Positions 1-11,349 of a DNA stretch of 64,000 nt are shown here, one piece after another. Origin of the DNA: Pelodera strongyloides (Eukaryota; Nematoda; Chromadorea; Rhabditida; Rhabditidae). Location of the stretch: contig JAANDG010000134.1 of assembly GCA_036852015.1 (NCBI GenBank), forward strand, positions 186,001 through 250,000. Reading direction: 5' to 3'. Each line of letters starts with the position of its first letter. Positions within the stretch are counted from its first letter, which is position 1. Made by a program: the position numbers and the translations under genes. The notes under the pieces were generated by a model that worked only from the letters and a program-made list of their open reading frames with translations, had not been told where the DNA came from and did not search any database.

Positions 1-683
1 CGACAAGCACATCGCGTGAAAAGATCTGAAAGCAGTATTCATACTTTGTGTGTATTCTAAAAATACGCAACAAAAAGTAACAAAATTAGCAACAACGAGC
101 AACTGCAAAAAGTAACAAAATTGGCAACAACGAACCTCTTAAAATACACTGCAATCTTCGACGTCTATGCTTCCAAGTGTAGGCACGGTCCACCCAGCTG
201 TCAACGCCTCAACACAGACTTTCACTTTCAGCGCGTGTGCAAACTGTAAAAAAAGTATTTTATACTCTAAAGAACAACAACAAAGTGCATCAGTACCACT
301 GCTACTCTACTCTCAAATATCTACTTTTCTTCGGGTAACATAAGAGTATCGACGAATTAAAGCGGCAGGTTCATTCCCGCTAACCCCTTATTTTTAAATA
401 TGATTCTCCGTCCGGAATAGCGTAGAACGCATTTGCACACCTGAAGTTATCCAACAAGATCTACTTGTCACGCCCATATATATGCAATGGATGCGCAATT
501 ATTGACCAATGTTCTGCACAGAAGTCAGTACACAAATTCGGTAATAGCGCAAAATGACCAAGGGAAAGATGCCTGGCCCTGTTAGGGACTTTAAAGAAAA
601 CAATACACGTTGAATTTACATTATTCCAAAGTAAACGCAACTTCGCACCATGTAAGTATATAACCAGTTAAAAAAAAACATAC
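1..683. other. Non-coding or unassigned left edge
   Basis: I see no convincing gene here. The stretch is AT-rich with short tandem-like runs at 60-135 (two near copies of a phrase about 40 bases apart, containing CAAAAAGTAACAAAAT). Short minus-strand open frames reach into it from the right. Confidence 0.4.
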
Positions 684-779
684 CCGGTGTTCGTGGCATT
701 TCTAAGAATCCAGCAAACACGGAGGCACTGGATTGCTCGAGTCGCGCCAACACATTCCCTGCGCTCATTGCCTTCTCGC
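684..779 (-). CDS. Possible isolated coding exon, unknown gene
   Basis: On the minus strand a 96-nt block lies between a good acceptor (ATTCTTAG, just above 779) and a good donor (GTATGT, just below 684). It reads without stops as GEKAMSAGNVLARLEQ, then a stretch rich in Ser, Ala and Phe, ending MPRTPG. The composition looks protein-like, unlike the surrounding AT-rich shadow frames. A further minus-strand block with an acceptor near 961 reads ISSCDLRLLTCLIEF but hits a stop before a usable donor, so I could not join the two in phase. It may be an exon of a gene running off the left edge, or chance. No family recognised. Confidence 0.3.
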
Positions 780-1189
780 CTAAGAATAAGAGGAATGAAA
801 ATATGAAAACTTGAGAACACAAGCCAGTGATAACAGAAAGAACTCACGTCCAATAATTCATCCCTCGTTTTTAATATAGTCGACAAAGAGCTGGTCTTGA
901 ACTGGACTCGTAAGCGTCGAAAATTCAATCAGGCACGTCAATAATCGCAAATCGCAACTTGAAATCTGAAAAGCAAAGGAAACAAAAGAAACATCGTTAA
1001 GACGTTCAAAGGACAACATATTTTGATAAAAAATATACATAGCAACAAACTGCGTTATATACTTCACTGAATGGTACTTATAATTTTTTCCTAAAAAAGC
1101 ACAAATCCTACATATTTCCTTGGTATGCTAGGGATATAAACATAATGTTTTAGACATTTACCCATTCAATGTGCTAAAACAAACGGTGC

Positions 1190-1190
<1 letters not shown>

Positions 1191-1240
<50 letters not shown>
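1191..1240. repeat. Poly(A) run
   Basis: An almost pure A tract of about 46 bases with further A/T-rich sequence on both sides. It could be the tail of an old retroposed sequence or a simple homopolymer expansion. Its exact length will be unreliable in any assembly. Confidence 0.8.
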
Positions 1241-1379
1241 AAATATCTTTTTTTTTCAGAAACAATAAAAAAAAGGAAAAAAAATTCACGAAAACTTTTC
1301 GCTAAATTTGTGTATAATTACGGTGTGTGGTGCAGTGTTGGGTGTGGTGTTGACTTTCTGCGTACGGTACTTTCCGTGC

Positions 1380-1600
1380 ATTTTAATAACTAACATCTGG
1401 CGGCCTCACGGCGCACCTGGGGCGCACCAGCCGCGGATCACTTTTCGGGATTGTGACTATTTGCGCCGCGATACCGCCGTGTGACCGCCGCGCAACATTT
1501 TTGCGCCACAGGCGCGCCGCGCAGCCGCGGAGTTTCCCCAGTGGTCTAGCTAGGGGCTTTTGTGGTTTGTCGTTTGTGTATAACGTGGGGTAGACAAAAC
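1380..1600. other. GC-rich island, no gene assigned
   Basis: About 220 bases much richer in GC than the flanks, with many CGCC/GGCG words. Open frames through it give low-complexity Arg/Ala/Pro peptides and no recognisable domain. Similar GC-rich blocks lie at about 3360-3550, 5475-5690, 7400-7520, 9255-9430 and 31490-31600, so this is probably one of several dispersed element remnants rather than a gene. Confidence 0.35.
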
Positions 1601-2275
1601 GCAAAACTCCTCGTAAATGTGCATTTTAAATGCGTTTTTCTTCCCTTCCGACAGCGCTTCAATTTGTAGCAATAAATTGTAAATGTAAATGGTTCTGTGA
1701 AATGGTTTACTATTTCGAAACTATGCAGCATGTTCGAGTTACTTGAGTTTTATTAATATTAATGTTAAATGTAAATACTTGTAACATTTGCTTCAAAATT
1801 AATGTTTTACGCATGGTGGGGATTTGTAATTAGCGTGTTGATTTCTCAATCCAGCCTGTTTTTGAAGCGCATCGTGGACAACTAAATTCTTGCGTATTTG
1901 TGCAAAGTTGCTCGAACTTAGCTCGAGTTTTTATTCTAATTTACGTTCGTTTGCATAAGCTGCATAAGAATGTGTCCATAATGCGTTTCAAAAACCTGCC
2001 AGTATTTCGCTTTAACTTTTCGATGTTCGTCATAAAGTCACCAGATTATTAATTACCAATGCATACTGTGCTTTTAGTAATTGTCACGTTTTTAAATGTC
2101 TTTTCAAAATTTTCTATGCCATTTTCATGTTCATTTCGCCATAGTTGTCGCGTTGTCACACAATAAATATTATTATAATATTTTTATTATCAATAAACTT
2201 ACCGATTTACACCAGTTAATATTATTTTATTTATCTAGTGTCATCTATCAATTTACATTATTACCATTTTGAAGA

Positions 2276-2452
2276 TGTATAACTCCCGGTTTCTGAAGCG
2301 CACTCTGAACAACGGCATTCCGATACATTGTATGCAAATTAATACCACAAGACTAAAAAACGCGTAGTATTAGCACAGTAGTTTACATACAATACATCGG
2401 AATGCAGCGTCACAGGTTTCAAAAACAGGATGTTATACCGCTTTATGTGATA
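2276..2452. repeat. Diverged MITE of the AAAGCGAAATACCGG family
   Basis: Two arms pair imperfectly: a left arm with CCCGGTTTCTGAAGCGCA and a right arm with GGTTTCAAAAACAGGATG followed by a CGCTTTA end. The internal part also contains a shorter inverted repeat (ATTCCGATACATTGTATG against CATACAATACATCGGAAT). It is the same plan as the intact copies at 6198 and 30233, but more decayed. Confidence 0.55.
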
Positions 2453-2628
2453 AATCCTCCCTCGAAATTCTATGTTTCACTTCCCGTAAACATCAGTGAA
2501 ATTTGAAAGTTTTCTATTTTGTCACTCTTCCGGCTCCAAACATAGTCATATTTTACAATTTTTAAAATTATAATAATGTAAGTTCTAAAGTTATTTTTTT
2601 GCCAGTCCCTTATACCTCTTACCCAGCT

Positions 2629-2660
2629 TCAATATTCTATATTCTATATTCTATATTCTC
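2629..2660. repeat. Heptamer microsatellite (TATATTC)n
   Basis: Four consecutive copies of the 7-base unit TATATTC, followed by a pyrimidine run. Confidence 0.8.
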
Positions 2661-3359
2661 TCTTTTTTTCTGCGTGAACCTCACCTCAGTGAGTCCCCAC
2701 TATATGCCCGCTCTCAACCCGCTGTTTATGCAATTGACAGCAACAGCCAATTCAGAAAATGAGGTTTTCGGATTTGAAATCTCGCCCTTTCTACTTTCAA
2801 GCATACATTCCACTTGACTTTATCGTTTATCTTATATGTCGCTTTAGTGTCGTTTACCTAGATTTTCTTGAAATAAACAACTTTAGTAGATACATATTTA
2901 AAGAGTCAGGTTCGCGAAAAACTGTGCTGTAAAATTCCCACTTGTAACAGTCCATTGGTCTATTCGCAGCTTTGTCAGCCATCAAAGCAACAAATTGCTT
3001 TGATTTATATTGATTTCACTCTTTCGGTCGTGATTCGATACTTTTCAAAAATTCAAATCAACGTTCAAGTATTAGTTAGACATTATGTGAGTTTCTGACA
3101 TTTTTTAGTCAAACAGACACAGTTCCTGATTTTTGATGGTTTCGCACTTTTCAGATACTGGTCTCTGGTTGCACGAAAAACCCTTGAAGAAAATACGAAT
3201 TCCGAAATTGGAAAATAGATCCGAAATCGGATTCCGAAACCGATAATCTGAATGTCCTCATTACGGCTTGAAAGACTTTCACCGCCTGGTACTTCGAATG
3301 AATACAGGTAGAGATAATTACTAATAAATAAAGTAAATCTAACCAAGCACTGAGAGCCG

Positions 3360-3900
3360 ATGAGTTGCGCGCCGCACCATTTCGGGAAACAAAATGCGCG
3401 CCGCAAAGGAATGGGAAACAAAATGCGCGCGGGATAGAAATGGCGCGCAAAGTGTTTCCCGAAAAGGTGCGGAAACGGTGCGGAAATGGTGCGGGGCGCA
3501 ACTTGCGCCCCGCACCATTTCCGCACCTTTTCGGCAACGTTTTTGAAAGCGCTCGGAGGATCTGCCGTAAGTGCAGTTGTTGTACTAATATTTTCCCGCA
3601 AGCACAGATCTCAATGTGTTGTGTGGCCGAGTGGTCTAAGGCGCTGTTCAGAGAAAGTATCTAACAAGAGTGTAGGGTTCGAATCCAACACGCTGCTTCC
3701 TTTTTGCAGTTGCTACTTTTCCCGCACCGTTTCCGCACCTTTTCGGCAACGGTTTGGGGGTGTTTCCCGCAACAGTTTGGGGGTGTTTCCCGCACCAAAA
3801 CGGCAACCAGAGTCGGTAAAAAAACTTCTGCGGCGCGCATCAAATTCTTTTTGCGGGAAACACCCCCAAACTGTTGCCGCGCGCAACTCTTGAGTTTCGT
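3360..3900. repeat. GC-rich palindromic repeat cluster
   Basis: The block is built from many direct and inverted copies of words such as GTGCGGAAA, TTTCGGCAAC and GTTTGGGGGTGTTTCCCGC. Its centre is a perfect inverted repeat: arms 3482-3501 and 3503-3522 (20 bp each) with one spacer base. Further copies of the same words follow to 3890, on both sides of a tRNA-like segment at 3620-3705. The ORFs through it are by-products of the repeat. It looks like a hairpin-forming non-autonomous element or a nested cluster of them. Confidence 0.55.
3620..3705 (+). repeat. tRNA-like sequence (long-arm type), probably a pseudogene or SINE head
   Basis: The stretch has an A-box-like GTGGCCGAGTGGTCTAAGG and a B-box GGTTCGAATCC about 50 bases later, the layout of a tRNA with a long variable arm (Leu/Ser class). 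The T stem does not pair well and I cannot fold a clean anticodon arm, so I do not call a functional tRNA. RNA polymerase III promoter activity is possible. Confidence 0.45.
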
Positions 3901-3965
3901 TGTGGCCTCTAAAATGAGCGCGATACTAAAGAGACAAACTCGAAAGTAAGGTAACACGTATAATG

Positions 3966-4162
3966 TTAAAGTCGTATAGCAGCCGGTTTGTGAAACGCAT
4001 GCCGGTATGTCGGACGTGGTTTCTCATATAATAGCGTACGCAAATTGAAAATAATGCGAGGTACTGCGCGATTTTTTATTCGAATTATACAATTGCATAC
4101 AAAATATGGGAATGCAGTTGTCCGAGATACTTTTCACAAACTTGTTATACCACCGCTTTAAC
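3966..4162. repeat. Diverged MITE of the AAAGCGAAATACCGG family
   Basis: It starts TTAAAGTCGTATAGCAGCCG and ends with a CGCTTTAA-type terminus. Inner arms are GTTTGTGAAACGCATGCC and the reverse pattern in TTTTCACAAACTTGTTATAC. Both termini and the internal TATGCAAATT-like words match the intact copies elsewhere in the window. Confidence 0.55.
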
Positions 4163-5283
4163 TAAGTCAATACCAAGTCATTTACAGGCATAGAAAACTA
4201 GAGCCTACAGTAAGGACTCTGGACCTTTAAACTTTAAACCCACAGGAACATCCGGGAATTGAAAACAACCTACACTCTTTCCTGTGCACTATTCAATGAA
4301 TTTTCCGACCATTTTTTGCATTTTCGTTGCAAAAAACTGTTCTTTTCGCTTTTCGCGAACGGGGGGTTTTTAGTCTAACGGCGCACAGAATGTCCATGCA
4401 TTTGAAATGCACCAACTCACAGAAATGGATGTTGGGATATGTAATAGTCCAGCCGGTTGGCCATACATAGCTAGCTTTCAAAACCAACTGCTGCGAGCAT
4501 ATTATTCATCTAAAAGTCTAAATCTAATTGTAACTCTATTGTTCTCGTCTGGCTATATATAGCTAGCTTTCAAAACTAACTCATCCGATTTATTGAAAGT
4601 ATTACTGATTTAATTCATACTGTTCATAACCTGAGCCTGCGCCTCCTGCGGGCAAACGGCAAACCCTTGCTCCCTTCGAAAAGAGCTGCTTATGTCTATA
4701 TGTTTTCTTGTTCATACCATTGGTAAATCTGCTGCCGGAGTACTAGATTATTAACTATTAATTAATCGATATTTACTGTATATTACTTAAGCTCCTAAGC
4801 TATATACATTGAACACAAAGTATAAATTGAGTGCGAAATACAAATTAATAAAGTTGAAGAAAAATGATAAACAACCATTTATTTGACTTTGTCACAATTC
4901 CTCTATTGAAGAAACCGATTGTCAGAGAGAAGAAGAGGTAAATTTACGTACTATAAAGCGGTATGACATGAGGTTGCGTTTATGAGCCCTTCTGCGTCTT
5001 TCCTGACGCACTCACATGGGGATTGGAATGCATTTAGCCCACGTTTCACAAAATACCGCTAGAAATACAATTAAAATTAAACCCCAAAGTCAATTATCGA
5101 ACAAATAATCAATATATATGAGAGAGAGAGTTTATTGATCACACATATCGAAGAGACACATACAATCAAATGGATACCCTAAGATAAATTTGCTTCGCAA
5201 CAGTTCATACTGACAAGGTACCAAAATGAGTGGGGCCTAACTGAAAAGGACCCAAACCTATATTTTCAAATCTATATTTTCAG
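4163..5283. other. Unassigned spacer upstream of the U2AF35-like gene
   Basis: No complete gene is seen. The missing first coding exon of the U2AF35-like gene should lie here or further left. Between 5180 and 5283 a stop-free frame runs straight into the first recognised U2AF exon and contains GLTEKDPN, which resembles the TEKD segment that precedes the first zinc finger in U2AF35 proteins. That may be genuine first-exon sequence or coincidence. Confidence 0.35.
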
Positions 5284-8200
5284 CGAACACTGTCAATTTT
5301 ACGTGAAAATTGGCGCATGTCGACATGGAGATAAATGTTCACGAATTCATTCGAAACCCACGAGAAGCCGAACGATTTTATTGAAGAATCTATACAGACA
5401 AGCGAAAGTATTCCTATTCCCATATGGAGGTAAATTTATTTACTACACAACTTTTGTTATTATTAACTTGTACCACGTTTGGCTAGAGCGCCAAAAGGGC
5501 GTGCGTATGGCGCACCTGTGGCACCCATGTGGCGCAGTTTTTTGCGAGGCGCATAATATGCAACACAGGCGCGCCCTCTGGCAAACCTTAGACACGAACT
5601 TGTGCTTGCTGTTTTTCGCTCGCTGCCCGTTCTGTTTTCGCGGCGAATTCGCGTGGTTTTCGCGTGGTTATCTTGTGTTGCCGCTAGGTGCGCACAAGCG
5701 ATATAAAGTAAAAATATATATATACCTTTCAATGAACTTTACTATTTTAATATATCATTGAGCGAAATTTGTTCTGAAGTAAAATGCATAACGTCTTCAG
5801 CCGATCCTCTAACCGACGCACTGGAGCAAGCCATATTCGACGAGTTTTACGAAGAAGTTTATACAGAGGTCGAGGACACTTGTGGAGAAATCAGGGAGTT
5901 ACATGTCTGTGAAAACCACGGAGCACATCTCAGCGGAAACGTCTACGTGAGGGTAAGATATGATATGTCCTAAAGCTTATGCTTACGTTTAGACATACAA
6001 GTCTTGCAGGACATATTTAATTGGTGTACGATTAGTTAGGTTTCGTTTTAGGTTAGGACTAGGCTACCGCCCTTGGCATCGTTTCTCAACATTTACATTT
6101 CTTGTCAACTTATTTTGGTGCAACACCGCAATTAGATCAGCATAAACCGAGCTACCATATATTTACAATTAGTGTTAGGAGAAATCACATGTCACCATTA
6201 AAGCGAAATACCGGCCGGTTTTTGAAACGCATCGAGTAGACCAGCATTCTTATGCAGCTTATGCAAATGAACATAAATTAGAATAAAAACTAGACCCCAA
6301 TTAGACCCCACTTCGCATAAATGCATAGGAATGCAAGTACTTGAGATGCGTTTCAAAAACCGGCCAGTATTTCGCTTTAAATGCGTAATAAAAATAGTAC
6401 ATAATTCCCTTTTCAGTTTTGCCGCGCGAGCGCCGCGTCGCGAGCTGTTCGCATCCTGCGCAACAGGTTTTTCGCGGCAGCGCCAATAGAAGTCGAGCTA
6501 TCTCCAGTGGTGGACTTCGTGGATGCATGTTGTAGACAACATCAGACAGGGTAAGAAAGGGGAGTATCGGGCACATTACTTTGTTGTAGTTTAGGATAGT
6601 TTTCATCGTTCTTTAGCAGGCTGACCGGCTAGCAATACACCTTGGCTAGTCGGCCGGTCTTGATATACCTATATGTAACGATACTATTTTGCTGTAGCTT
6701 TGTTGATTTGGGTAGTTTTGTTTATGTAGTATGGTAGTTTCATACATTGTAATTTTGGTAGCACTAGTAGTCGCAGTCAAGTAGTGTCCGTGATGCGTTT
6801 CAAAAATCGGCGTTATTTCGATTTAAGATAGAAATCACCATTATAATAAACTATAATTTTCGTCGTTTCAGAAGTTGCAGTCGCGGAGGCATATGCAATT
6901 TCATGCATGTGAGAGCGGCTAGCAGTGCTGTGAGGACAAGATTAAAGGGAAGGGTGCGTGTTTTATACATACGAGCTCTATGTTTTTAAAGCGAAATCCC
7001 GGTCGATATTTGAAACGCATTGAGGACAACTGCATTTTCATGTATTATAGCTTGTGTCAGTATGTGCCGGAAGGTCACAAAATTAAACACGTATGATGCA
7101 TGGAAGTTCAATTGTTCAGTATACGTTTCAAAAACCGGATGTTATAGCACTTTAATGTTCAGCCACCACCTCGGGACTATCCCTCGTCATCTGAAGAGGA
7201 TTCTGAAGCAGAAGTTAACGGAAGGACGTCCAGAACTTCGTCAAGTAAACGGATGAGAAAAAGTAAAAGTAAAAGCGAGGAAAGGGAGGAGGACGATATT
7301 ATTCCTTCAAAATATAAGGAGGAAATAGGGAGGTGGGTGGAACCGTTCTCATGCACGTTTTCTTTGAAACCATACAATTCACCGACGACACTCGGCTGAT
7401 CCGCGGTGAAAAAAAGGGGTTTGCCCAGGTATCGCCTCGTGCTTTATCTAGTTTTTGCCGGACTCTCGCCATGTCCGGGCGAGTGCATTGACTACCCTTT
7501 GGCGAAAACCGGGCGAAACCGTACATCATCAAAGTTTCGCGTTGTGTGGTCTCTTCGCAAGCCGTCTTCTGTGTATTGATTTTTTTTACCTCTTATGGGG
7601 TTTGCAAGTATACCGAAAACGGTTCGTTTTCCTTGCAAGTTTCAATTCGCAAAATCGTGCGCAATTTACCGTAATTTTGCATAATTTTGGTACATCCGCA
7701 CTATAGAAAACCGCCATCAAAGCTGGACGAGACATTTTGTTGAACAATTGGTCCCGTGGCGATCGGTCGTAAAAACTGTCTGTAGATATTCCCGTGTAGT
7801 GCCAAGATACGGTAATTTTTTCGATACTGACAAGGAAAATCGGCTATACTTGCAAAGCCCATTATGAACACATAGTTTCTTTCAGCCCATCAGACACATC
7901 CACCTCGTCTTCGTGTGAAGAATTGAGTTCGGATTCCGATTCTGTTGATTCGCGCGCTACTCCGAAAGCATTTCGGGAAGACAGGTTACAGTTTAATAAT
8001 TTTCTTCTTCAATAATCCAGAACCAGGTCCTACTCATTCAAGTATTCAACGATTTCCTCAGTTCATAGTATTCATAGTCTTTTTTTTCTTCCTAACAATA
8101 GAACTATAGAACTGTGATCTTGGTATAGTTCCAGAGTTGTTCTGCGTGGAATAAATAACCTCCAATCTTTATAATTAATCCATGTAGAATTAGAATTCTA

Positions 8201-8778
8201 TTATTTACTATCGACTATCCATTTGTAAACTTTTGAAAATTCAGATTTATCTCTGACAAGGAGGATCTGAGTGATAACGAGCAGCCAATCACCTGCGAGC
8301 AGCGGAAGCGGAACATACGGAAAATGCAGATAATGTGTGTAATTATTGATTGGCTAGCTAATTATATCAAAAACCTAATGATCAAGTTCTTACTAATCGA
8401 GTACCTAACGTTGTATTTGTACGTCGTACGGCAATATCGGCATCTCACAGAAAACAGAGCGGTTTGGGTTCTAGGCTAAATCGCTGATTATTGATTTACG
8501 CCAACTGATAAAGCATCTAGCACAACATCAATCAATACATGAAGTAGTAGTATTATCTGCCCAGACCGGCCCATCTAGCCTACTTTGAAAGTTATGACGT
8601 TGACGGGGTCCGATCCCGCGTTACTTGTCTGGGGCAAGAGCTATCCCGTTGCGCTACAAGTTCAATCAAAAACCCTCTTTACAGACGTCAACGTCGATGG
8701 GCGCATCTGAAAGCCAAATTGGACGAGACACAGTGGGACGACGAGAAAGAGAGAAATTACGTGTTCAGCCTACTGTAA
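5284..8778 (+). CDS. U2AF35-like splicing factor (5' end missing)
   Basis: Predicted small subunit of the U2 auxiliary factor, which binds the AG of 3' splice sites in the nucleus. Exons, joined in phase: 5284-5429, 5801-5952, 6417-6550, 6872-6953, 7163-7332, 7886-7984, 8245-8334, 8685-8778 (stop TAA), giving about 321 residues. Domain order fits the family: first CCCH finger [15 protein letters not shown], an atypical RRM ([13 protein letters not shown] through GNVYVRF to [11 protein letters not shown]), second CCCH finger [20 protein letters not shown]. The finger spacings match human U2AF1 as I recall it. The tail is odd: instead of a pure RS domain it has acidic Ser/Asp/Glu tracts and KSKSKS. 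ZRSR-type paralogues are less likely because the first finger reads KIGACRHGD. The N-terminal exon is not identified. An inverted-repeat element ends 7 bp before the exon 5 acceptor. Confidence 0.85.
6198..6380. mobile_element. MITE, AAAGCGAAATACCGG family (copy in U2AF intron)
   Basis: Both ends are intact and inverted: TTAAAGCGAAATACCGGCCG... on the left and the complement ending in ATTTCGCTTTAA on the right. Second-tier arms TTTTTGAAACGCATC and GATGCGTTTCAAAAA follow. The centre is AT-rich with TATGCA words. There is no coding capacity. Lying wholly within an intron, it is a non-autonomous DNA-transposon-like element. Confidence 0.85.
6986..7155. mobile_element. MITE, AAAGCGAAATACCGG family, abutting a splice acceptor
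   Basis: The left end is TTAAAGCGAAATCCCGGTCG and the right end runs GTTTCAAAAACCGGATGTTA to CACTTTAA. The element finishes about 7 bp before the AG at 7161-7162 that opens exon 5 of the U2AF35-like gene, so the acceptor lies at or just outside the insertion boundary. Confidence 0.75.
7594..7864. mobile_element. MITE, GGGGTTTGCAAGTATGCC family
   Basis: The ends are inverted: GGGGTTTGCAAGTATACC on the left against GGCTATACTTGCAAAGCCC on the right, with nested arms CCTTGCAAG and TTTACCGTA / TACGGTAA. The internal block TCCGCACTATAGAAAA and TGGTCCCGTGGCGATCGGTC is shared almost exactly with 38611-38873 and 49229-49489, so this is a repeat family of about 265 bp. No coding capacity. Confidence 0.85.
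8596..8665 (-). repeat. Weak tRNA-like sequence
   Basis: On the minus strand there is a D-arm-like TAGCGCAACGGGATAGC and, about 30 bases on, GCGGGATCGGACCCCG. The latter resembles a T arm but with a changed B-box. It lies in the last intron of the U2AF35-like gene. Probably a decayed tRNA-derived repeat. Confidence 0.3.
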
Positions 8779-10160
8779 TAAGAAGACAATATAATATTTA
8801 TAAAATGTATAAAGAACAAGCTTGTCATTCAATGAATAAATACATAAAAGAGTGTCTCTGTTAATTATCTACTGTGGAACCATAAGCTAATCAGAAGTCA
8901 TCAATTAATCAATAACCATCTGTTATCAGTGAAGCTCTTGCGTTTCCTCTCTATATGTTTAGTCAATTTAGTTGTAAAAAAATTCTTTATGAGCAATTTT
9001 CGATGGTAATTACTTTCCGATTTGTCGGCAAAAGAACGAAAATACAACACATCTCATTTCATTTGTTTTCTATGGGTGGTATGCACAGGTACCGTAAACC
9101 TGTAATTGAAGTTTGCGTAGCTAATAATTATAGTGATTTATTACGCACAAAGACAATCAAAGAAAGAAATGTAACGTGCAGGCTGTGTGATAAAAAATTA
9201 GTGAAGTTTGTGTACTGTACACGTGAATCTCTGATTGTTAGGAGAAAAAATTAAGTGCCCTTATATCTCGCCGCGCACTTTGCCTCTTCGCCAGGTTCTC
9301 GCTAGGCCCCTGAGCATCATTTAGCGAAAATCCGGCGAAGATATGGGATATGGCGAAATCGCCCCTGCCTTTTGCCGTAAGAAATTTGCGCGCGAGGGTT
9401 TCGACGCGCACCACCAAAGTTCCTTTGCGCAAGTTAACTCATACAGTTGATTGTACCTGATTGCATTTTTATGCAAAAAATATTACGGTAACAATTTATT
9501 GAAAGAACCCAAATTGAGCGCTAACTTATATGTTCTATGAAAATCAAATTAAAATTAAATAAATTCGCACAAGGTGTTCTGCCTGTGAGCTCATTGGCTG
9601 CGTACGGTATTATTCAAATTCACCGGGATTTTGTCCTGTTCATTGGCTCCTACGGTATCCTGTGCAGCCGCTCTTTTTCTCGTCCCTCTCCTAACAACCG
9701 TACACATCCAATCGTTGCGGGACTCAATTCCTAAAAGATGTATACCAGATATTTTCCGGCGGTGTGTGTTATGGCTTTTTTATCAGTCCATGTCCTAGTT
9801 TTCCACTTTTTCCAATCAAAATTTTCAACATTTATTTCCGAAAAGGAAAAAACTAAATAGGATACACACATTGAATTTATGCGGTTTTCTTCACGCACGA
9901 GATATTTAGCTCAATTAACAAAGTTAAAGTAATACATAAATATAAGCCCATGAAAAAATCTTTCATGTCTTACATGAAAAACATTTTTATTAAGCCTTTT
10001 CTTATTCTTACATATTTTATTAATTATAGTACTCACTCACACAATATATATTCATTTCTCAGAGACGTTTGAAGGTTATTTGTCAAATTTTGCAGATCTC
10101 TTCCCGAGCTATAATTAATGATATATTATCAATAATCTTCACTAGCTATGCTGGATAAGT
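8779..10160. other. Spacer between the U2AF35-like and LysM genes
   Basis: It begins with the likely 3' UTR of the U2AF35-like gene (AATAAA-type signals around 8830). A GC-rich block at 9255-9430 has many GCGAAA/TCGCC words. A frame at 8955-9254 ends with a short Cys-rich motif, CRLCDKKL, that could be a decayed zinc-finger fragment of a transposon. I cannot support a gene. Confidence 0.4.
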
Positions 10161-11349
10161 ATGGACTACTACTTTTCTGCTACACCAGAGGAACGCATTT
10201 TTCTATGCGGATATAATAGGGTGAGTTATTTTTCACTAATAAATGTATGTTTCGTGACCTCTCCTTGTGTCCCCGTCTCGCGCGGAATATTTTTAAAGTG
10301 ACATGACAGGTGTGAAACTAAATTTGAAGAGTCTTCATGGAGTTTATGCTAATTTTGTTCAGTTCTTCATACCATTTCACAAACCGCCTTTCACACAGTC
10401 GGCTTTTTGCAGGTGTACTCATGACTCATAATTGATGCTTTCATTTTCATATGTGAACAAGGTGGTATTGGTTGATATTCATATAGTAAATATTCAGGTG
10501 CGTCGCTACGGCACAACTTCTCGCTCAACAAATAAACCCGTTCGTCTGATCGAGCACAGATTGGAGGAGGGCGATACCCTTCAACGACTCGCCTTGCGAT
10601 ATAACTCATCGGTAATCTAGTTGTATATACTGTAGCGGAACAACTATAAACACAGCGTGTTGCAAATTAGCATAAGCAAGTATTCATGGCAAGTGGCTGT
10701 GACATATATGTCGGAAACTGCTTTCTCATGTATCATATGCAAATACCTGACCCAACATACGTTTCACAAACCCCGTATGACACCACTGTAAGTAAGGAAC
10801 GTCCATTTTTTTCAGGTAACTGATATCAAGCGTGTAAACCGCCTGTGGTCAAACGAGTGTCTCTTTCTGAAGTCCAGTTTAATGGTCCCTACAGAAGTTT
10901 CATGTACACCTGACGAATCACCCTCACAAGCTAAGGAGGTGCTGCAAAGTACAAACTCCATAAACAAATCGAATAAACGGATATCCCAACAGGTGAATAA
11001 TGTTACAAAATGTGAAGTGGTAATACATTCATGAGAATTTGCAACGCACGATATAAATTAACTAAACATTTCAGCTGAAACGCGAAAGCGAAGGCAGCAT
11101 GCAGGACATCCTTTCGAGGATAGATTCAGTAATCAAATCATCGTCCCAGAATGTAAAGAAGCTTGAAGAAGAATACACGTAAGTACTCAGTTGAATACTA
11201 TCACTTCTATTTGGCAAGTATCGCTAGTTTCCACAAGAATTTTTGGATAATCTCATTTCTTCAGGTGTCCCACAGAAGATCTCAGCAATTCACAACAATC
11301 ATCAAAGAGGCATAATTCACTTAAAAAGTATGAGTACCATTATCAATAA
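10161..11349 (+). CDS. LysM-domain protein, LYSMD1/LYSMD2 type
   Basis: Five exons joined in phase: 10161-10220, 10498-10611, 10816-10992, 11075-11178, 11265-11349 (stop TAA), for 179 residues. The LysM module lies at about residues 38-85 and is split by an intron inside the repeat: HRLEEGDTLQRLALRYNSS, then VTDIKRVNRLWSNECLFL. The preceding RRYGTTSRS and the C-terminal helix MQDILSRIDSVIKSS match the layout of animal LYSMD1/2 proteins, which are small intracellular LysM proteins with no signal peptide; their function is poorly known. No transmembrane helix is seen, which argues against LYSMD3/4. An AATAAA overlaps the stop. The 3' end faces the L4 gene 135 nt away. The start Met is the only one opening a short, donor-ended exon in phase. 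Confidence 0.8.

Noticed and set aside
8955..9254. 99-residue plus-strand ORF with CRLCDKKL.
   Set aside because: A single CxxC pair, AT-rich biased composition and no splice context. Too weak for a gene call.
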